Origin: Amycolatopsis camponoti | GTDB lineage: Bacteria > Actinomycetota > Actinomycetes > Mycobacteriales > Pseudonocardiaceae | Direction of reading: 5' to 3' | Assembly: GCF_902497555.1 (NCBI RefSeq) | Contig: NZ_CABVGP010000002.1 | Span: 632,501-696,500 of the forward strand | DNA length: 64,000 bases | Position numbers and translations under genes: made by a program | The notes under the pieces: generated by a model | Seen by the model: the letters and a program-made list of their open reading frames with translations, nothing else | What the model was told of the DNA's origin: nothing | Database searches by the model: none | Shown: positions 26,844 through 35,049 of the stretch, one piece after another | Numbering within the stretch: the stretch's first letter is position 1 | Layout: each line of letters opens with the position of its first letter

Positions 26844-26914
26844 CGGCTTTCGGTCGATGCTCGGTAGGCCACGGCGTCGCGTCGCCCGGGTTTGGTCGCC
26901 ATCGCGCCGGTTAC

Positions 26915-28192
26915 CTACAGTTCCGGCAGCCCGGCCGCGACCGGCTCGAACGCGTTGCCGGTGGCGATCTTCGGCCGCGGCAGCTCGACGGGTTCGCCCG
27001 GCTTGGTCCGCTTGTAAACCGCGGCGGTCGCCTCGGCGATCCGGCCCCAGTCGAAGTCCGCGGCCAACCGCGACTGCGCGGCCTTCGCCCGTTTCGCGGC
27101 GGCCGGCGCGTCGTCGAGCACGGCCGTCACCGCGTTGGCCAGTTCCGCGACATCGCCGGGGCTGAACGCCAGCCCGGTCTCGCCGTGCACCACGACCTCG
27201 CCGAGCCCGCCGGCCGTCGACGCCACCAGCGGCGCCTTCGCGGCAGCTGCCTCCAGCGCGACGATCCCGAACGGCTCGTACCGGCTGGGCAGCACCACGG
27301 CGTCGGCCGCGGCCAGCGCCGCCCGCAGGTCGCGGTCGGAAAGGTGCCCGACGAAGTCGACGGCGCGCCGCACCCGCAGCTTGCGCGACTGCTCGACCAG
27401 CTCGTCGAAGTGTCGTCCTTTTCCGGCGACGACCACCCGCGTGCCGGGGTGGCGGCGCCGGATGCGGGGGAGCGCGGCCAGCAGGTCCTGCACGCCCTTC
27501 TCCCACTCGAGTCGTCCGAAGTAGAGCAACAGCGGCGCCCCGGCCGGGCTGTAGACCTCGCGGGCGTGGGCGATCTCCTTCGCCGGCACCTGCCAGCCGC
27601 GTTCCTCGATGCCGTTGTGGATCACCGTGACATCGTCGGCCTCGACCTCGAAGAGGTGCGCGACCTCGCGGCGCATGGCCTGCGAGCACGTGATGAGCGC
27701 GTCGGCGCGGTTCGCCAGCCACCACTCGACCGAGTGAACTTGCTGGTTCAGCGGGTGCGACAGCCAGCCGGAGTGCCGGCCGGCCTCGGTCGCGTGGATC
27801 GTGCCGACCAGCGGCACCCGCGCGGCCTCGGCGATCGCGATGGCCGGATGGGCGACCAGCCAGTCATGCGCGTGCACGACGTCCGGCTGCCAGCCGCGCA
27901 GCAGGTCCTGCGCCGCGCGGATCATGGCGTGCCCCATGGCCAGCGTCCAGGCGACGAGGTCGCGTTCGAACGTCACGTGCATCGGGTCTTCGGCGACCCG
28001 GATGATCCGCACGCCCTCGACGACCCGGTCGGTGCGCGGATGCGTCCCGGCGTCGGTGCCCGCCGCGTGCCGGCACAGGACGACGACCTCGTGACCCTGC
28101 CGGGCCAGGTGGCAGGCGAGCGCGTGCACGTGCCGGGCCAGGCCACCGATGGCCACTGGCGGGTACTCCCAGGACAGCATCAGCACACGCAT
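26915..28192 (-). CDS. GT4 alpha-1,4-glucosyltransferase, Rv3032-like
   Basis: 425 residues. N-terminal GT-B domain MRVLMLSWEYPPVAIGGL, then DVVHAHDWLVAHPAIA and STIHATEAGRHSGW-type motif (here GTIHATEAGRHSGW); C-terminal domain LLYFGRLEWEKGVQDLL, VVAGKGR and the nucleotide-sugar motif PSRYEPFGIVALEAAAA. The features fit the mycobacterial enzyme that elongates the glucan of methylglucose lipopolysaccharide better than GlgA. TAACCT lies six bases before the ATG, so the mRNA is probably leaderless. Its mycobacterial neighbours, GH57 and methyltransferase genes, are 5.3-7.6 kb away here. Confidence 0.9.
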   Translation of the reverse strand: MRVLMLSWEYPPVAIGGLARHVHALACHLARQGHEVVVLCRHAAGTDAGTHPRTDRVVEGVRIIRVAEDPMHVTFERDLVAWTLAMGHAMIRAAQDLLRGWQPDVVHAHDWLVAHPAIAIAEAARVPLVGTIHATEAGRHSGWLSHPLNQQVHSVEWWLANRADALITCSQAMRREVAHLFEVEADDVTVIHNGIEERGWQVPAKEIAHAREVYSPAGAPLLLYFGRLEWEKGVQDLLAALPRIRRRHPGTRVVVAGKGRHFDELVEQSRKLRVRRAVDFVGHLSDRDLRAALAAADAVVLPSRYEPFGIVALEAAAAKAPLVASTAGGLGEVVVHGETGLAFSPGDVAELANAVTAVLDDAPAAAKRAKAAQSRLAADFDWGRIAEATAAVYKRTKPGEPVELPRPKIATGNAFEPVAAGLPEL

Positions 28193-28317
28193 GCGCAGAG
28201 GTTACTCGCGAGTCGGGACGGCCCGGCGGCGCCCGTGCCAGCCGACCGGCCAGATCGTTCGCGGAATGTGGTCCGACTCACTGGCGAGCCCGGCGATCTC
28301 TGCCACCATCGGCCGGG

Positions 28318-30081
28318 ATGACTTCACCAGAGGACACCGGCTGGCGCCGGCTCGACCCGCCCCTGTCCACCCCGTGGACCGGCGAAGCCGGCCCGGACAA
28401 CGCCCTGCCCGAGTACCCGCGGCCGCAGCTGACCCGGCCGCGCTGGCTGAACCTCAACGGCGTCTGGGAGTACGCGGGCTGGCCGTCGTCGCCGGAGGAA
28501 CCACGGCAGTCCGGCTACGCCGAGCGGATCCTGGTCCCGTTCCCGCCGGAGTCGGCGTTGTCCGGAATCGGCCGACGCGACGAGGTCCTCTGGTACCGGC
28601 GCCTGGTCGAGATCCCGGCTGAGTGGTCTGGCCGGCGGGTCCTGCTCCACTTCGGCGCGGTCGATCAGACAGCGAAGGTGTGGGTCAACAATCAGCTCGT
28701 CGCGACGCACGAGGGCGGCTACACGGCGTTCAGCGCGGACATCACCGACGTCCTGCGGGCGTCGGGCCCACAGGAACTGACCGTGCGGGCCGAGGACCGC
28801 ACCGACATCGAGCCCTTTCCGGTCGGCAAGCAGCGCAACGCACCCGGCGGGATCTGCTATACGGCGTCGTCCGGAATCTGGCAGACGGTCTGGCTCGAGC
28901 CGGTGCCCGAGACCCGCGTCGAACGCCTCGACCTGACCCCGGACCTCACCGGCGTGACGGTGTCCCCGCAGGTCACCGGCGGTGCCGAGGTCGTGGTCGT
29001 CGTTTCGGACACGGACGGCGAAGTCGCTCGCGGCTCGGGCGCGGCCGGGACGTCGGTGCGCGTGGACGTTCCCGAACCACGCCTCTGGACGCCCGACGAT
29101 CCGCACCTGTACACACTGCGTGTCCGGCTGCTCGACCGGCATGGCGCGGTTTTGGACGAAGTCGGCAGCTACGCCGGTCTCCGGACGGTGGGCCTGCTCC
29201 CGGACGCCGAAGGCCGCCCGCGGATCGCGCTCAACGGACGGCCCACGTTCCTGCACGGTCCGCTCGACCAGGGCTACTGGCCGGATGGCATCTCGACCGC
29301 GCCCACCGACGACGCCCTGCGCTTCGACCTCGAAAAGACGAAGGAGCTGGGCTTCAACTTCGTCCGCAAACACGTCAAGGTCGAGCCGGCGCGCTGGTAC
29401 TTCTGGGCCGACACGCTGGGCCTGGTCGTCTGGCAGGACATGCCGTCGCTGACGGTGTCGTTCGACGGTCCGCCCGGCATCGCGCCGGACCCGGTCCCAC
29501 GGGCCCGCGAGCGGTTCGAAGCCGAATTGATCGAAATGATCATTCAACTCCGAGCGGTCCCGTCGATCGTCGGCTGGGTGCCGTTCAACGAGGGCTGGGG
29601 CGAGTTCGACACCGCCCGTGTCGCGGAACTGGTCAAGACCCTCGACCCGACCCGGCTGGTGATCGCGAACAGCGGGGTCAACTGCTGCTTCTCCCGCCCG
29701 GACACGGGCGCGGGTGACGTCTACGATGACCACACGTACGTGGGCCCAGGCGAGCCGACGGTCACCGACGGCCGGGCGATCGTCGACGGCGAGTACGGCG
29801 GCCTCGGTCTCGTCTTGGACGACCACCGCTGGCCGGGCCTGCCGAACGCGTACGAGATGACGACGACCCGGGAGCGGCTGACCGAGCGCTACGCGGAGGT
29901 GAGTGCCGTTCTGGAGCGTGTGGTCGTCGAGCGAGGCTTGTCCGGCGCGATCTACACCCAGACGACCGATGTCGAGAACGAGGTCAACGGCCTGCTGACG
30001 TACGACCGTCGCGTGGTCAAGGTCGACCCGTCGGTGGTCGCGAAGTGCGTGCGAGCGGTAATCGACGCCGGCTCGGCCTAA
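28318..30081 (+). CDS. Glycoside hydrolase family 2 enzyme
   Basis: 587 residues. Sugar-binding jelly roll (about 40-190), Ig-like domain (about 195-285) and TIM barrel (about 290-585). Catalytic acid/base Glu425 in FNEGWG and nucleophile Glu492 in VDGEYGG are present. No signal peptide, so it acts in the cytoplasm on an imported oligosaccharide or glycoside; beta-galactosidase, beta-glucuronidase or mannosidase activity cannot be separated by eye. The protein ends right after the barrel, without the extra C-terminal domains of LacZ. A ROK regulator is convergent. Confidence 0.9.
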   Translation: MTSPEDTGWRRLDPPLSTPWTGEAGPDNALPEYPRPQLTRPRWLNLNGVWEYAGWPSSPEEPRQSGYAERILVPFPPESALSGIGRRDEVLWYRRLVEIPAEWSGRRVLLHFGAVDQTAKVWVNNQLVATHEGGYTAFSADITDVLRASGPQELTVRAEDRTDIEPFPVGKQRNAPGGICYTASSGIWQTVWLEPVPETRVERLDLTPDLTGVTVSPQVTGGAEVVVVVSDTDGEVARGSGAAGTSVRVDVPEPRLWTPDDPHLYTLRVRLLDRHGAVLDEVGSYAGLRTVGLLPDAEGRPRIALNGRPTFLHGPLDQGYWPDGISTAPTDDALRFDLEKTKELGFNFVRKHVKVEPARWYFWADTLGLVVWQDMPSLTVSFDGPPGIAPDPVPRARERFEAELIEMIIQLRAVPSIVGWVPFNEGWGEFDTARVAELVKTLDPTRLVIANSGVNCCFSRPDTGAGDVYDDHTYVGPGEPTVTDGRAIVDGEYGGLGLVLDDHRWPGLPNAYEMTTTRERLTERYAEVSAVLERVVVERGLSGAIYTQTTDVENEVNGLLTYDRRVVKVDPSVVAKCVRAVIDAGSA

Positions 30082-30134
30082 GCGGCCTCGCTGCCACCTG
30101 TTCGCACCGGAGTCTCGCCCTGACAGGCTCGTGG

Positions 30135-31250
30135 TCAGCTTTCGGCGACGGCCTTGACCAGGCGATCCCGCCCGTGGTCGAGCGCCGACAACAACGCGCC
30201 GCGCAGGGCCGCGGAGTCCGTCACCGCGCCGGCCTCCACCCGAACCGGTCCCGGCGCCGCCGCGCGAACCGTTCGCCGGATTTCGGCCACGAGATCCGGC
30301 CGGCTCCCCGCCGGGCCGCCCAGTAGCACCAGGTCCGGATCGACGATCGTGCAGATCGCGGCGACGGCCCTCCCGAGCGTCGCGCCGAGCAGCCGTAGTC
30401 GTTCGGCGGCCACGGTGTCGGCGGCGGCCTGGTCGAGCGTGGTCAAGATCGCGTCGACGTCCAGCGAAGGCGCGTCGGACCTGCCGAAACCCTGGTCGGC
30501 GAGAGCCGACGCGAGCGTGGTCCCCGAACTGTCCAGGTAGCCGATCTCGCCCGCCAGCCCGTGAGCCCCGCGCACGAGTTGATCGCCGACGTAAAGACTG
30601 ACGCCGAGCCCGGCGCCGATGTAGACGTAAGCGAAGCTCTTCGCCTCCTGGGCGGCGCCCTCTCGTCGTTCGGCGAGCGCGGAGAAGTTGACGTCGTTGT
30701 CGAGCAGAACGTCCCGCCCGATCTCGTCGGCCCGGAGCGTCCCCTCGGGAAAAGGCGACCCCGGCAGCGCGACGACCTCGTGCGTGACTGGGTCGACCGG
30801 GTTGGCCACCGAGATCGCGATCGCTCGCACCGGACCTGAGCCCGCTTCGGCCGCCGCGGCGACGGCGTCCCGGACGGCGGTCGTCACCGGCCGGTCGGCG
30901 GGCGGGCGCCGCTCGGTCGCCAGGACCGTCCCGATCAGGTCGGTGGTGATCGTGCGGACGCCCTGCTGGTTGACCTCCGCGGCGACCACGCGGCCGGCGT
31001 CGGCGGCCAGTTCGTAGAAGGTGGCGATCCGGCCGCGGCGGCCGGTCTGGTCGGTGCCGGTGGCCCGCAGCGCGCCCGCCGTCTCCAGCCGCCGGACCGA
31101 CTCGGAGATCGTCGGCTTCGAGATCCCGGTGGTCGCGGCGAGCTCCGCACGGGTGGTCCGGCCGTGGACGAATACGTGGTCGAGGACTGCGCGGTCGGTC
31201 ATGGCCCGCAGCATCGCCAGGCGCGGAAGCGGCCGGTCGGGGTCGGACAT
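30135..31250 (-). CDS. ROK-family transcriptional regulator
   Basis: 371 residues. N-terminal HTH (about 15-65: VFVHGRTTRAELAATTGISK, PTISESVRRLETAGALR), then the ROK sugar-sensing domain with LLDNDVNFSALAER, the GAGLGVSLYVG phosphate-loop-like motif and GAHGLAGEIGYL. The cysteine zinc cluster of many ROK proteins is missing or reduced, so it may not bind zinc. Divergent from the DUF1479 gene and convergent with the GH2 gene; it likely senses a sugar and controls one or both. Confidence 0.9.
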   Translation of the reverse strand: MSDPDRPLPRLAMLRAMTDRAVLDHVFVHGRTTRAELAATTGISKPTISESVRRLETAGALRATGTDQTGRRGRIATFYELAADAGRVVAAEVNQQGVRTITTDLIGTVLATERRPPADRPVTTAVRDAVAAAAEAGSGPVRAIAISVANPVDPVTHEVVALPGSPFPEGTLRADEIGRDVLLDNDVNFSALAERREGAAQEAKSFAYVYIGAGLGVSLYVGDQLVRGAHGLAGEIGYLDSSGTTLASALADQGFGRSDAPSLDVDAILTTLDQAAADTVAAERLRLLGATLGRAVAAICTIVDPDLVLLGGPAGSRPDLVAEIRRTVRAAAPGPVRVEAGAVTDSAALRGALLSALDHGRDRLVKAVAES

Positions 31251-31301
31251 CGCACCTCTTGTGGCGGGAGACGGACAGGGGTTACCGTAGCCGGGACATT
31301 C

Positions 31302-31318
31302 TAGTAAGGAGTCCTAAC
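31302..31318. promoter_or_regulatory. Candidate ROK operator
   Basis: CTAGTA-AGGAG-TCCTAA centred near 31309 is an imperfect inverted repeat with TAG(T/G)A half-sites, similar to the TTAGGA/TCCTAA-like sites of ROK (NagC/Mlc/XylR) repressors. It lies 20 bases before the DUF1479 start and 50 from the ROK start. Confidence 0.5.
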
Positions 31319-31338
31319 CAAAGATCGTGAGGACACCG

Positions 31339-32568
31339 ATGACGACCACAGAGCTGCCCGCGAACATGTCCGAGGCCATCTCGCGGACCAAGCACGAGCT
31401 GCGCGCCCGGATCGGCGACGTCGCCGGCGTGTTCGCCGAGGTCCGTGACGGGCTGCGGCGGGAGGTCGACGCCGTCGCCGCCGACCCGGACGCCTTCCCG
31501 GTCGTCCGATTCCGCGACATCGCCGACGGGATCGTGTCGCAGCGGACGCTCGACGCGGTCCGGCGCCGTGGCTGCGCCGTCGTCAAGGGCACCTTCGCGC
31601 GCGAAGCGGCCGAAGCCTGGGACGCCGAACTGGCCGCTTACCTGGCCGACAACGACTTCGCCGGGACGTACCAGGGTCCTGCCGACGACGTTTTCGCCGG
31701 CCTCGCGTCGAGCCAGCCGCAGATCTACCCGGTCTATTGGTCGAAGCTGCAGATCCAGGCTCGGCAGCACGAGCACATGGTCGCCGTCCGGCGGTTCCTC
31801 AACTCCTTCTGGCGGCACGAGTCCGAGGGCCGCGTCTGGTTCGACCCCGATCGCGACACGGCCTACCCCGACCGTATCCGCCGCCGCCCGCCCGGCTCGG
31901 CGTCACTCGGCCTGTCCGCCCACACCGACTCCGGCTCGGTCGAACGCTGGCTGCTGCCCGCCTACCAGCAGGTGTTCCGCCACGTCTTCGCCGGAAACTG
32001 GCAGGAGTACGACCCGTGGGACGGCGCCTACCGCACCGAAGTCGACGAATACCCGTCGACCGTCATGTGCTCGGCCTTCCGCACCTTCCAGGGCTGGACG
32101 GCGTTGTCGGAAATGCACCAGGGCGACGGCGTCCTGCACGTGGTGCCGATCCCGTCGGCGATCACGTACGTGCTGCTCCGCGCGCTGCAGGACGACATCC
32201 CCGAGGGCGATCTCTGCGGCGCGGCCAACGGCCAGGCCCTGCCGGTGAGCGACAAGTACCACGACGACCTGCTGCCCGCGCTGACCTCCATCCCGGACGT
32301 CGAACCGGGTGACACGGTCTGGTGGCACGGCGACGTCATCCATTCCGTCGCCGACGGCTCCAATCCGGATCGCTGGGGAAACGTCATGTACATCCCGGCG
32401 AGCCCGCATTGCGCGAAGAATGCCGCCTACGCCGAAAAATGCGGCCGCGCATTCCTGGCCGGCGCGAGCCCGGGCGATTTCGCACCCGAAGACTACGAAG
32501 TGAACTGGGCCGGCCGCGCCACAATCGGCGACCTCGACGCGGTCGGGCGCGAACAGCTCGGCCTCTGA
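31339..32568 (+). CDS. DUF1479 family protein, probable Fe(II)/2-oxoglutarate oxygenase
   Basis: 409 residues, YbiU-like. The jelly-roll oxygenase metal triad is visible as HTD in LGLSAHTDSGSVERW and the distal His in WWHGDVIHSVADG, followed by an Arg (DRWGN) that could bind 2-oxoglutarate. The ATG is preceded by GAGG; an upstream in-frame GTG is less likely. Natural substrates of the family are not established. Divergence from a ROK sugar regulator and closeness to GH2 hint at a sugar-linked substrate. Codon use is like its neighbours. Confidence 0.85.
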   Translation: MTTTELPANMSEAISRTKHELRARIGDVAGVFAEVRDGLRREVDAVAADPDAFPVVRFRDIADGIVSQRTLDAVRRRGCAVVKGTFAREAAEAWDAELAAYLADNDFAGTYQGPADDVFAGLASSQPQIYPVYWSKLQIQARQHEHMVAVRRFLNSFWRHESEGRVWFDPDRDTAYPDRIRRRPPGSASLGLSAHTDSGSVERWLLPAYQQVFRHVFAGNWQEYDPWDGAYRTEVDEYPSTVMCSAFRTFQGWTALSEMHQGDGVLHVVPIPSAITYVLLRALQDDIPEGDLCGAANGQALPVSDKYHDDLLPALTSIPDVEPGDTVWWHGDVIHSVADGSNPDRWGNVMYIPASPHCAKNAAYAEKCGRAFLAGASPGDFAPEDYEVNWAGRATIGDLDAVGREQLGL

Positions 32569-32615
32569 CCGCGCCACGCCGGGGCGGCCGCACTCCGCCC
32601 CGGCGCGACCGGGAG

Positions 32616-32828
32616 CTACAGGTGCAGCCAGAGCCCGAGGTGCAGACCCAGGAGATGGATGTGCCCGTGGTGATGGTGGTGGCCGACGCACAGCACGCAG
32701 TGGCGAGCCTGGTCCGCCGCGTCGGACGACGGCGCGGCCGACGCGGTGCCCACCGCGGGGCCGGCCAGCAGCAGCCCGAGTGCCACGGGGAACGCGGCCA
32801 GCGCGGCCCGTCGCCTGGAGGTAGTCAT
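32616..32828 (-). CDS. Small secreted histidine-rich peptide
   Basis: 70 residues. Signal peptide: MTTSRRRAALAAFPVALGLL, then LAGPAVGTASA, cleavage near residue 31. The mature part, about 38 residues, has CVLC, the run GHHHHHGHIH, and a hydrophobic tail of alternating Leu, His and Gly ending LWLHL. The cluster of ten or so His with two Cys strongly suggests binding of Zn, Ni, Cu or haem outside the cell. No family recognised. The start at this ATG gives a perfect signal peptide; the longer frame does not. Convergent with the DUF1479 gene. Confidence 0.7.
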   Translation of the reverse strand: MTTSRRRAALAAFPVALGLLLAGPAVGTASAAPSSDAADQARHCVLCVGHHHHHGHIHLLGLHLGLWLHL

Positions 32829-33015
32829 CCCATGATCCCTTCTCCGCACATCGGCGCCGGAGTGGCGTCGTGAAAAGTATTCAGTGCGAAGCGGGGGAAA
32901 TGGCAGGCTGATCACCCGGGATCCGCCCGACCGGATCATGGGAATCATTTTCGGTACTGTTTCGGTGGTACCCGGCTGGCCGCAGAAACCCGTCGATCCG
33001 GTGAATTCCGGGGAA

Positions 33016-33040
33016 GGCGGGGGACACGACGTCCCCCGCC
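33016..33040 (-). terminator. Hairpin after the glutathione peroxidase gene
   Basis: GGCGGGGGAC (33016-33025), loop ACGAC, GTCCCCCGCC (33031-33040): a perfect 10-bp stem five bases past the stop codon on the minus strand. It likely ends the methyltransferase-GH57-peroxidase transcript. Confidence 0.75.
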
Positions 33041-33045
33041 CCGTG

Positions 33046-33534
33046 TCACGCCGGCAGCGCGGCCTCGATGGCCTTGACGACCGCGTCGTCCTCCGGCTCG
33101 GTCCGCGGCCGGAACCGCGCGAGGACCTCGCCGTCGGCGCTGACGAGGAACTTCTCGAAGTTCCACTGGACGTCGCCGGAGGCGCCTTCGGCGTCGGCGG
33201 TCTTGGTCAGCTCCGCGTACAACGGGTGCCGGCCCTCGCCGTTGACGTCGATCTTCTCGAACAGCGGGAAGGTCACGCCGTAGGTCGTCGAGCAGAACGT
33301 CTGGATCTCGTCGGCGCTGCCCGGCTCCTGCCCCGCGAACTGGTTGCACGGAAAACCGACGACGGAGAAACCCTGGCCGCCGAAGCGCTCCTGCAGCCGT
33401 TCGAGGCCGGAGTACTGCGGGGTCAGGCCGCACTTCGACGCGACGTTGACCACGAGCAGCGCTTTGCCCGCGAGCGAGCCCAGTGAGCTGTCCTGCCCGT
33501 CGAGGGTCTTGACCGGAATTTCCTGGATGCCCAT
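33046..33534 (-). CDS. Glutathione peroxidase family protein (thioredoxin-type peroxidase)
   Basis: 162 residues. Peroxidatic Cys35 in VASKCGLTPQY, the FPCNQFAGQEP motif with a second Cys, and WNFEKFLV with the active-site Trp/Asn. Cys replaces selenocysteine. Actinomycetes lack glutathione, so thioredoxin or mycothiol is the likely reductant. It begins nine bases after the GH57 stop, so it is probably the third gene of that operon, an unusual partner for a glucan branching enzyme. A hairpin follows. Confidence 0.93.
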   Translation of the reverse strand: MGIQEIPVKTLDGQDSSLGSLAGKALLVVNVASKCGLTPQYSGLERLQERFGGQGFSVVGFPCNQFAGQEPGSADEIQTFCSTTYGVTFPLFEKIDVNGEGRHPLYAELTKTADAEGASGDVQWNFEKFLVSADGEVLARFRPRTEPEDDAVVKAIEAALPA

Positions 33535-33543
33535 GAGTCCCTT

Positions 33544-35049
33544 TCAGTCGTGCTTCAGTGCCCGGGCGTCGAGGTGCCCGAACGGTCCGTCGGCGGCGCG
33601 ATAGGTCGCCGCCAGTTCTTCGGCTCGTGTGCGGTCGCCGCGTCGCAGCAGTCCGGCCAAGGCGTCGAAGCGCTCGGTGTGCACCGCCGCGCGGCGGCGC
33701 GCGTAGTCCGCTGCGGAGTCCTTGGTGACCATGAACGCCCAGTCGCTCTCCAGAGCCAGCATCGCTTCGGCCACGGCCTGGTCGGCGACGGTGTCCCGGG
33801 CCGTGGTCGGCAAACCGGCAACGAGCGAAAGGAGCCGTTCCTGCAACGCCGTGTTGGCGTCGACCATGTCCTTGACCTGCTCGCCGTCCCAGACACGCCA
33901 GTCCTTGCCCGACCCCCACGACGACGCGGGCAGCTCGATCGGCTCGCCGACGAGCCCGGCGTCGAGCGCGCCTTTCAGCGTTGTCACGCGGACGCCCGCC
34001 TCGGGCAGCGCGCGCAACACGCCCTCCAGCCAAGCCGGCCCTTCGTGCCACCAGTGCCCGAACAGCTCCGTGTCGTAAGCGGCGACCACGAGCGCCTCGC
34101 GCCCGTGTTGCTTCTTCAGCGAACGCAGCCGCGTGACCACGGTGTCGACGAAGTCCTTGACGTGCAGTCCCAGCACATCCGCGGCCAGCGACGGGTCGTA
34201 CGGCGCCTTGTCCGGCGGTTCGACCGTCTTCCCGGTGACGCGCGACGCCTTGAGCCCGACCTCGTGCGCCCAGGTGTGGAAGTCGCGGTAGGCGGCGTGG
34301 CCGGGGTAGCCGGCCTTCGGCGACCACACACGGTAGGTGACCTCGAGGTCGCGTCCGAACGCGACCACGTCGCTGTCGCCGACCGGTCGCGCCGCCCAGG
34401 TGTCGCCGCGCAGCGACGGCCCGTCGACCATGAACCGCCGCACGCCGGCGGCCGCGTAGTCCTTTTCCATGCCAGGCGCGTAGCCGCACTCCGGCGCCCA
34501 AATCCCCTCGGGCCGCGACCCGACCCGCAATGCCGTGTCGGCCAGGCCGGCGTTCAACGCGAACTCGCGCACCCGCGGGTCGAGCAGCGGCTGGAACGGG
34601 TGGGCCAGCGGGCCGCCGAGCAGCTCGATCGTCGAGTTGTCGACCAAGGAACGAAGGATCGGGGAAAAGCCGTGACGCCAGCGGGTGCCCAGTTCTTCAG
34701 CCGCGCGGACCGCGGTGCGGTGTTCGGCCGCGGCGAGTTCGCGCAGCGTCGGGTCGCCCCGCCACAGCGTCGACGCGTGCTGGGCGCGCAGCTGCCAGTG
34801 GCCGAGCCAGTCGTGGAACGCGCGGATGCTGTACGGGTCGTCGAGCTGCGCGGCGAGCACCGGCGTGACGCCCAGCGTCAGCACGTCCCGGCGGCCTTCG
34901 GCGGCGAGCCGCTCCAGCAACTCGACCATCGGCAGGTACGAGTGCGCCCACGCCTGGTAGAGCCATTCCTCGCCGACCGGCCAGCTCCCGTGGTGCGGCA
35001 ACCACGGCAGGTGGCTGTGCACGACGAGGCAGAAGGTGCCTTCGTTCAC
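33544..35049 (-). CDS. GH57 1,4-alpha-glucan branching enzyme, Rv3031-like
   Basis: 501 residues. GH57 motifs: N-terminal HSHLPW (residues 11-16), nucleophile Glu187 in WAPECGY, acid Asp326 in AAYDTELFGHWW, and a C-terminal helical domain. The enzyme transfers alpha-1,4 chains to make alpha-1,6 branches. In mycobacteria the homologue branches the 6-O-methylglucose/glucan lipopolysaccharide precursor with the Rv3030-like methyltransferase and Rv3032-like GT4. The GTG start overlaps the methyltransferase stop by four bases, so it is translationally coupled. Confidence 0.93.
   Translation of the reverse strand: MNEGTFCLVVHSHLPWLPHHGSWPVGEEWLYQAWAHSYLPMVELLERLAAEGRRDVLTLGVTPVLAAQLDDPYSIRAFHDWLGHWQLRAQHASTLWRGDPTLRELAAAEHRTAVRAAEELGTRWRHGFSPILRSLVDNSTIELLGGPLAHPFQPLLDPRVREFALNAGLADTALRVGSRPEGIWAPECGYAPGMEKDYAAAGVRRFMVDGPSLRGDTWAARPVGDSDVVAFGRDLEVTYRVWSPKAGYPGHAAYRDFHTWAHEVGLKASRVTGKTVEPPDKAPYDPSLAADVLGLHVKDFVDTVVTRLRSLKKQHGREALVVAAYDTELFGHWWHEGPAWLEGVLRALPEAGVRVTTLKGALDAGLVGEPIELPASSWGSGKDWRVWDGEQVKDMVDANTALQERLLSLVAGLPTTARDTVADQAVAEAMLALESDWAFMVTKDSAADYARRRAAVHTERFDALAGLLRRGDRTRAEELAATYRAADGPFGHLDARALKHD

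Noticed and set aside
26915..28192. Glycogen synthase GlgA
   Set aside because: The fold is shared, but the motifs and the GH57/methyltransferase neighbourhood fit the Rv3032-like GT4 better, and no glgB, glgC or glgP gene is near.
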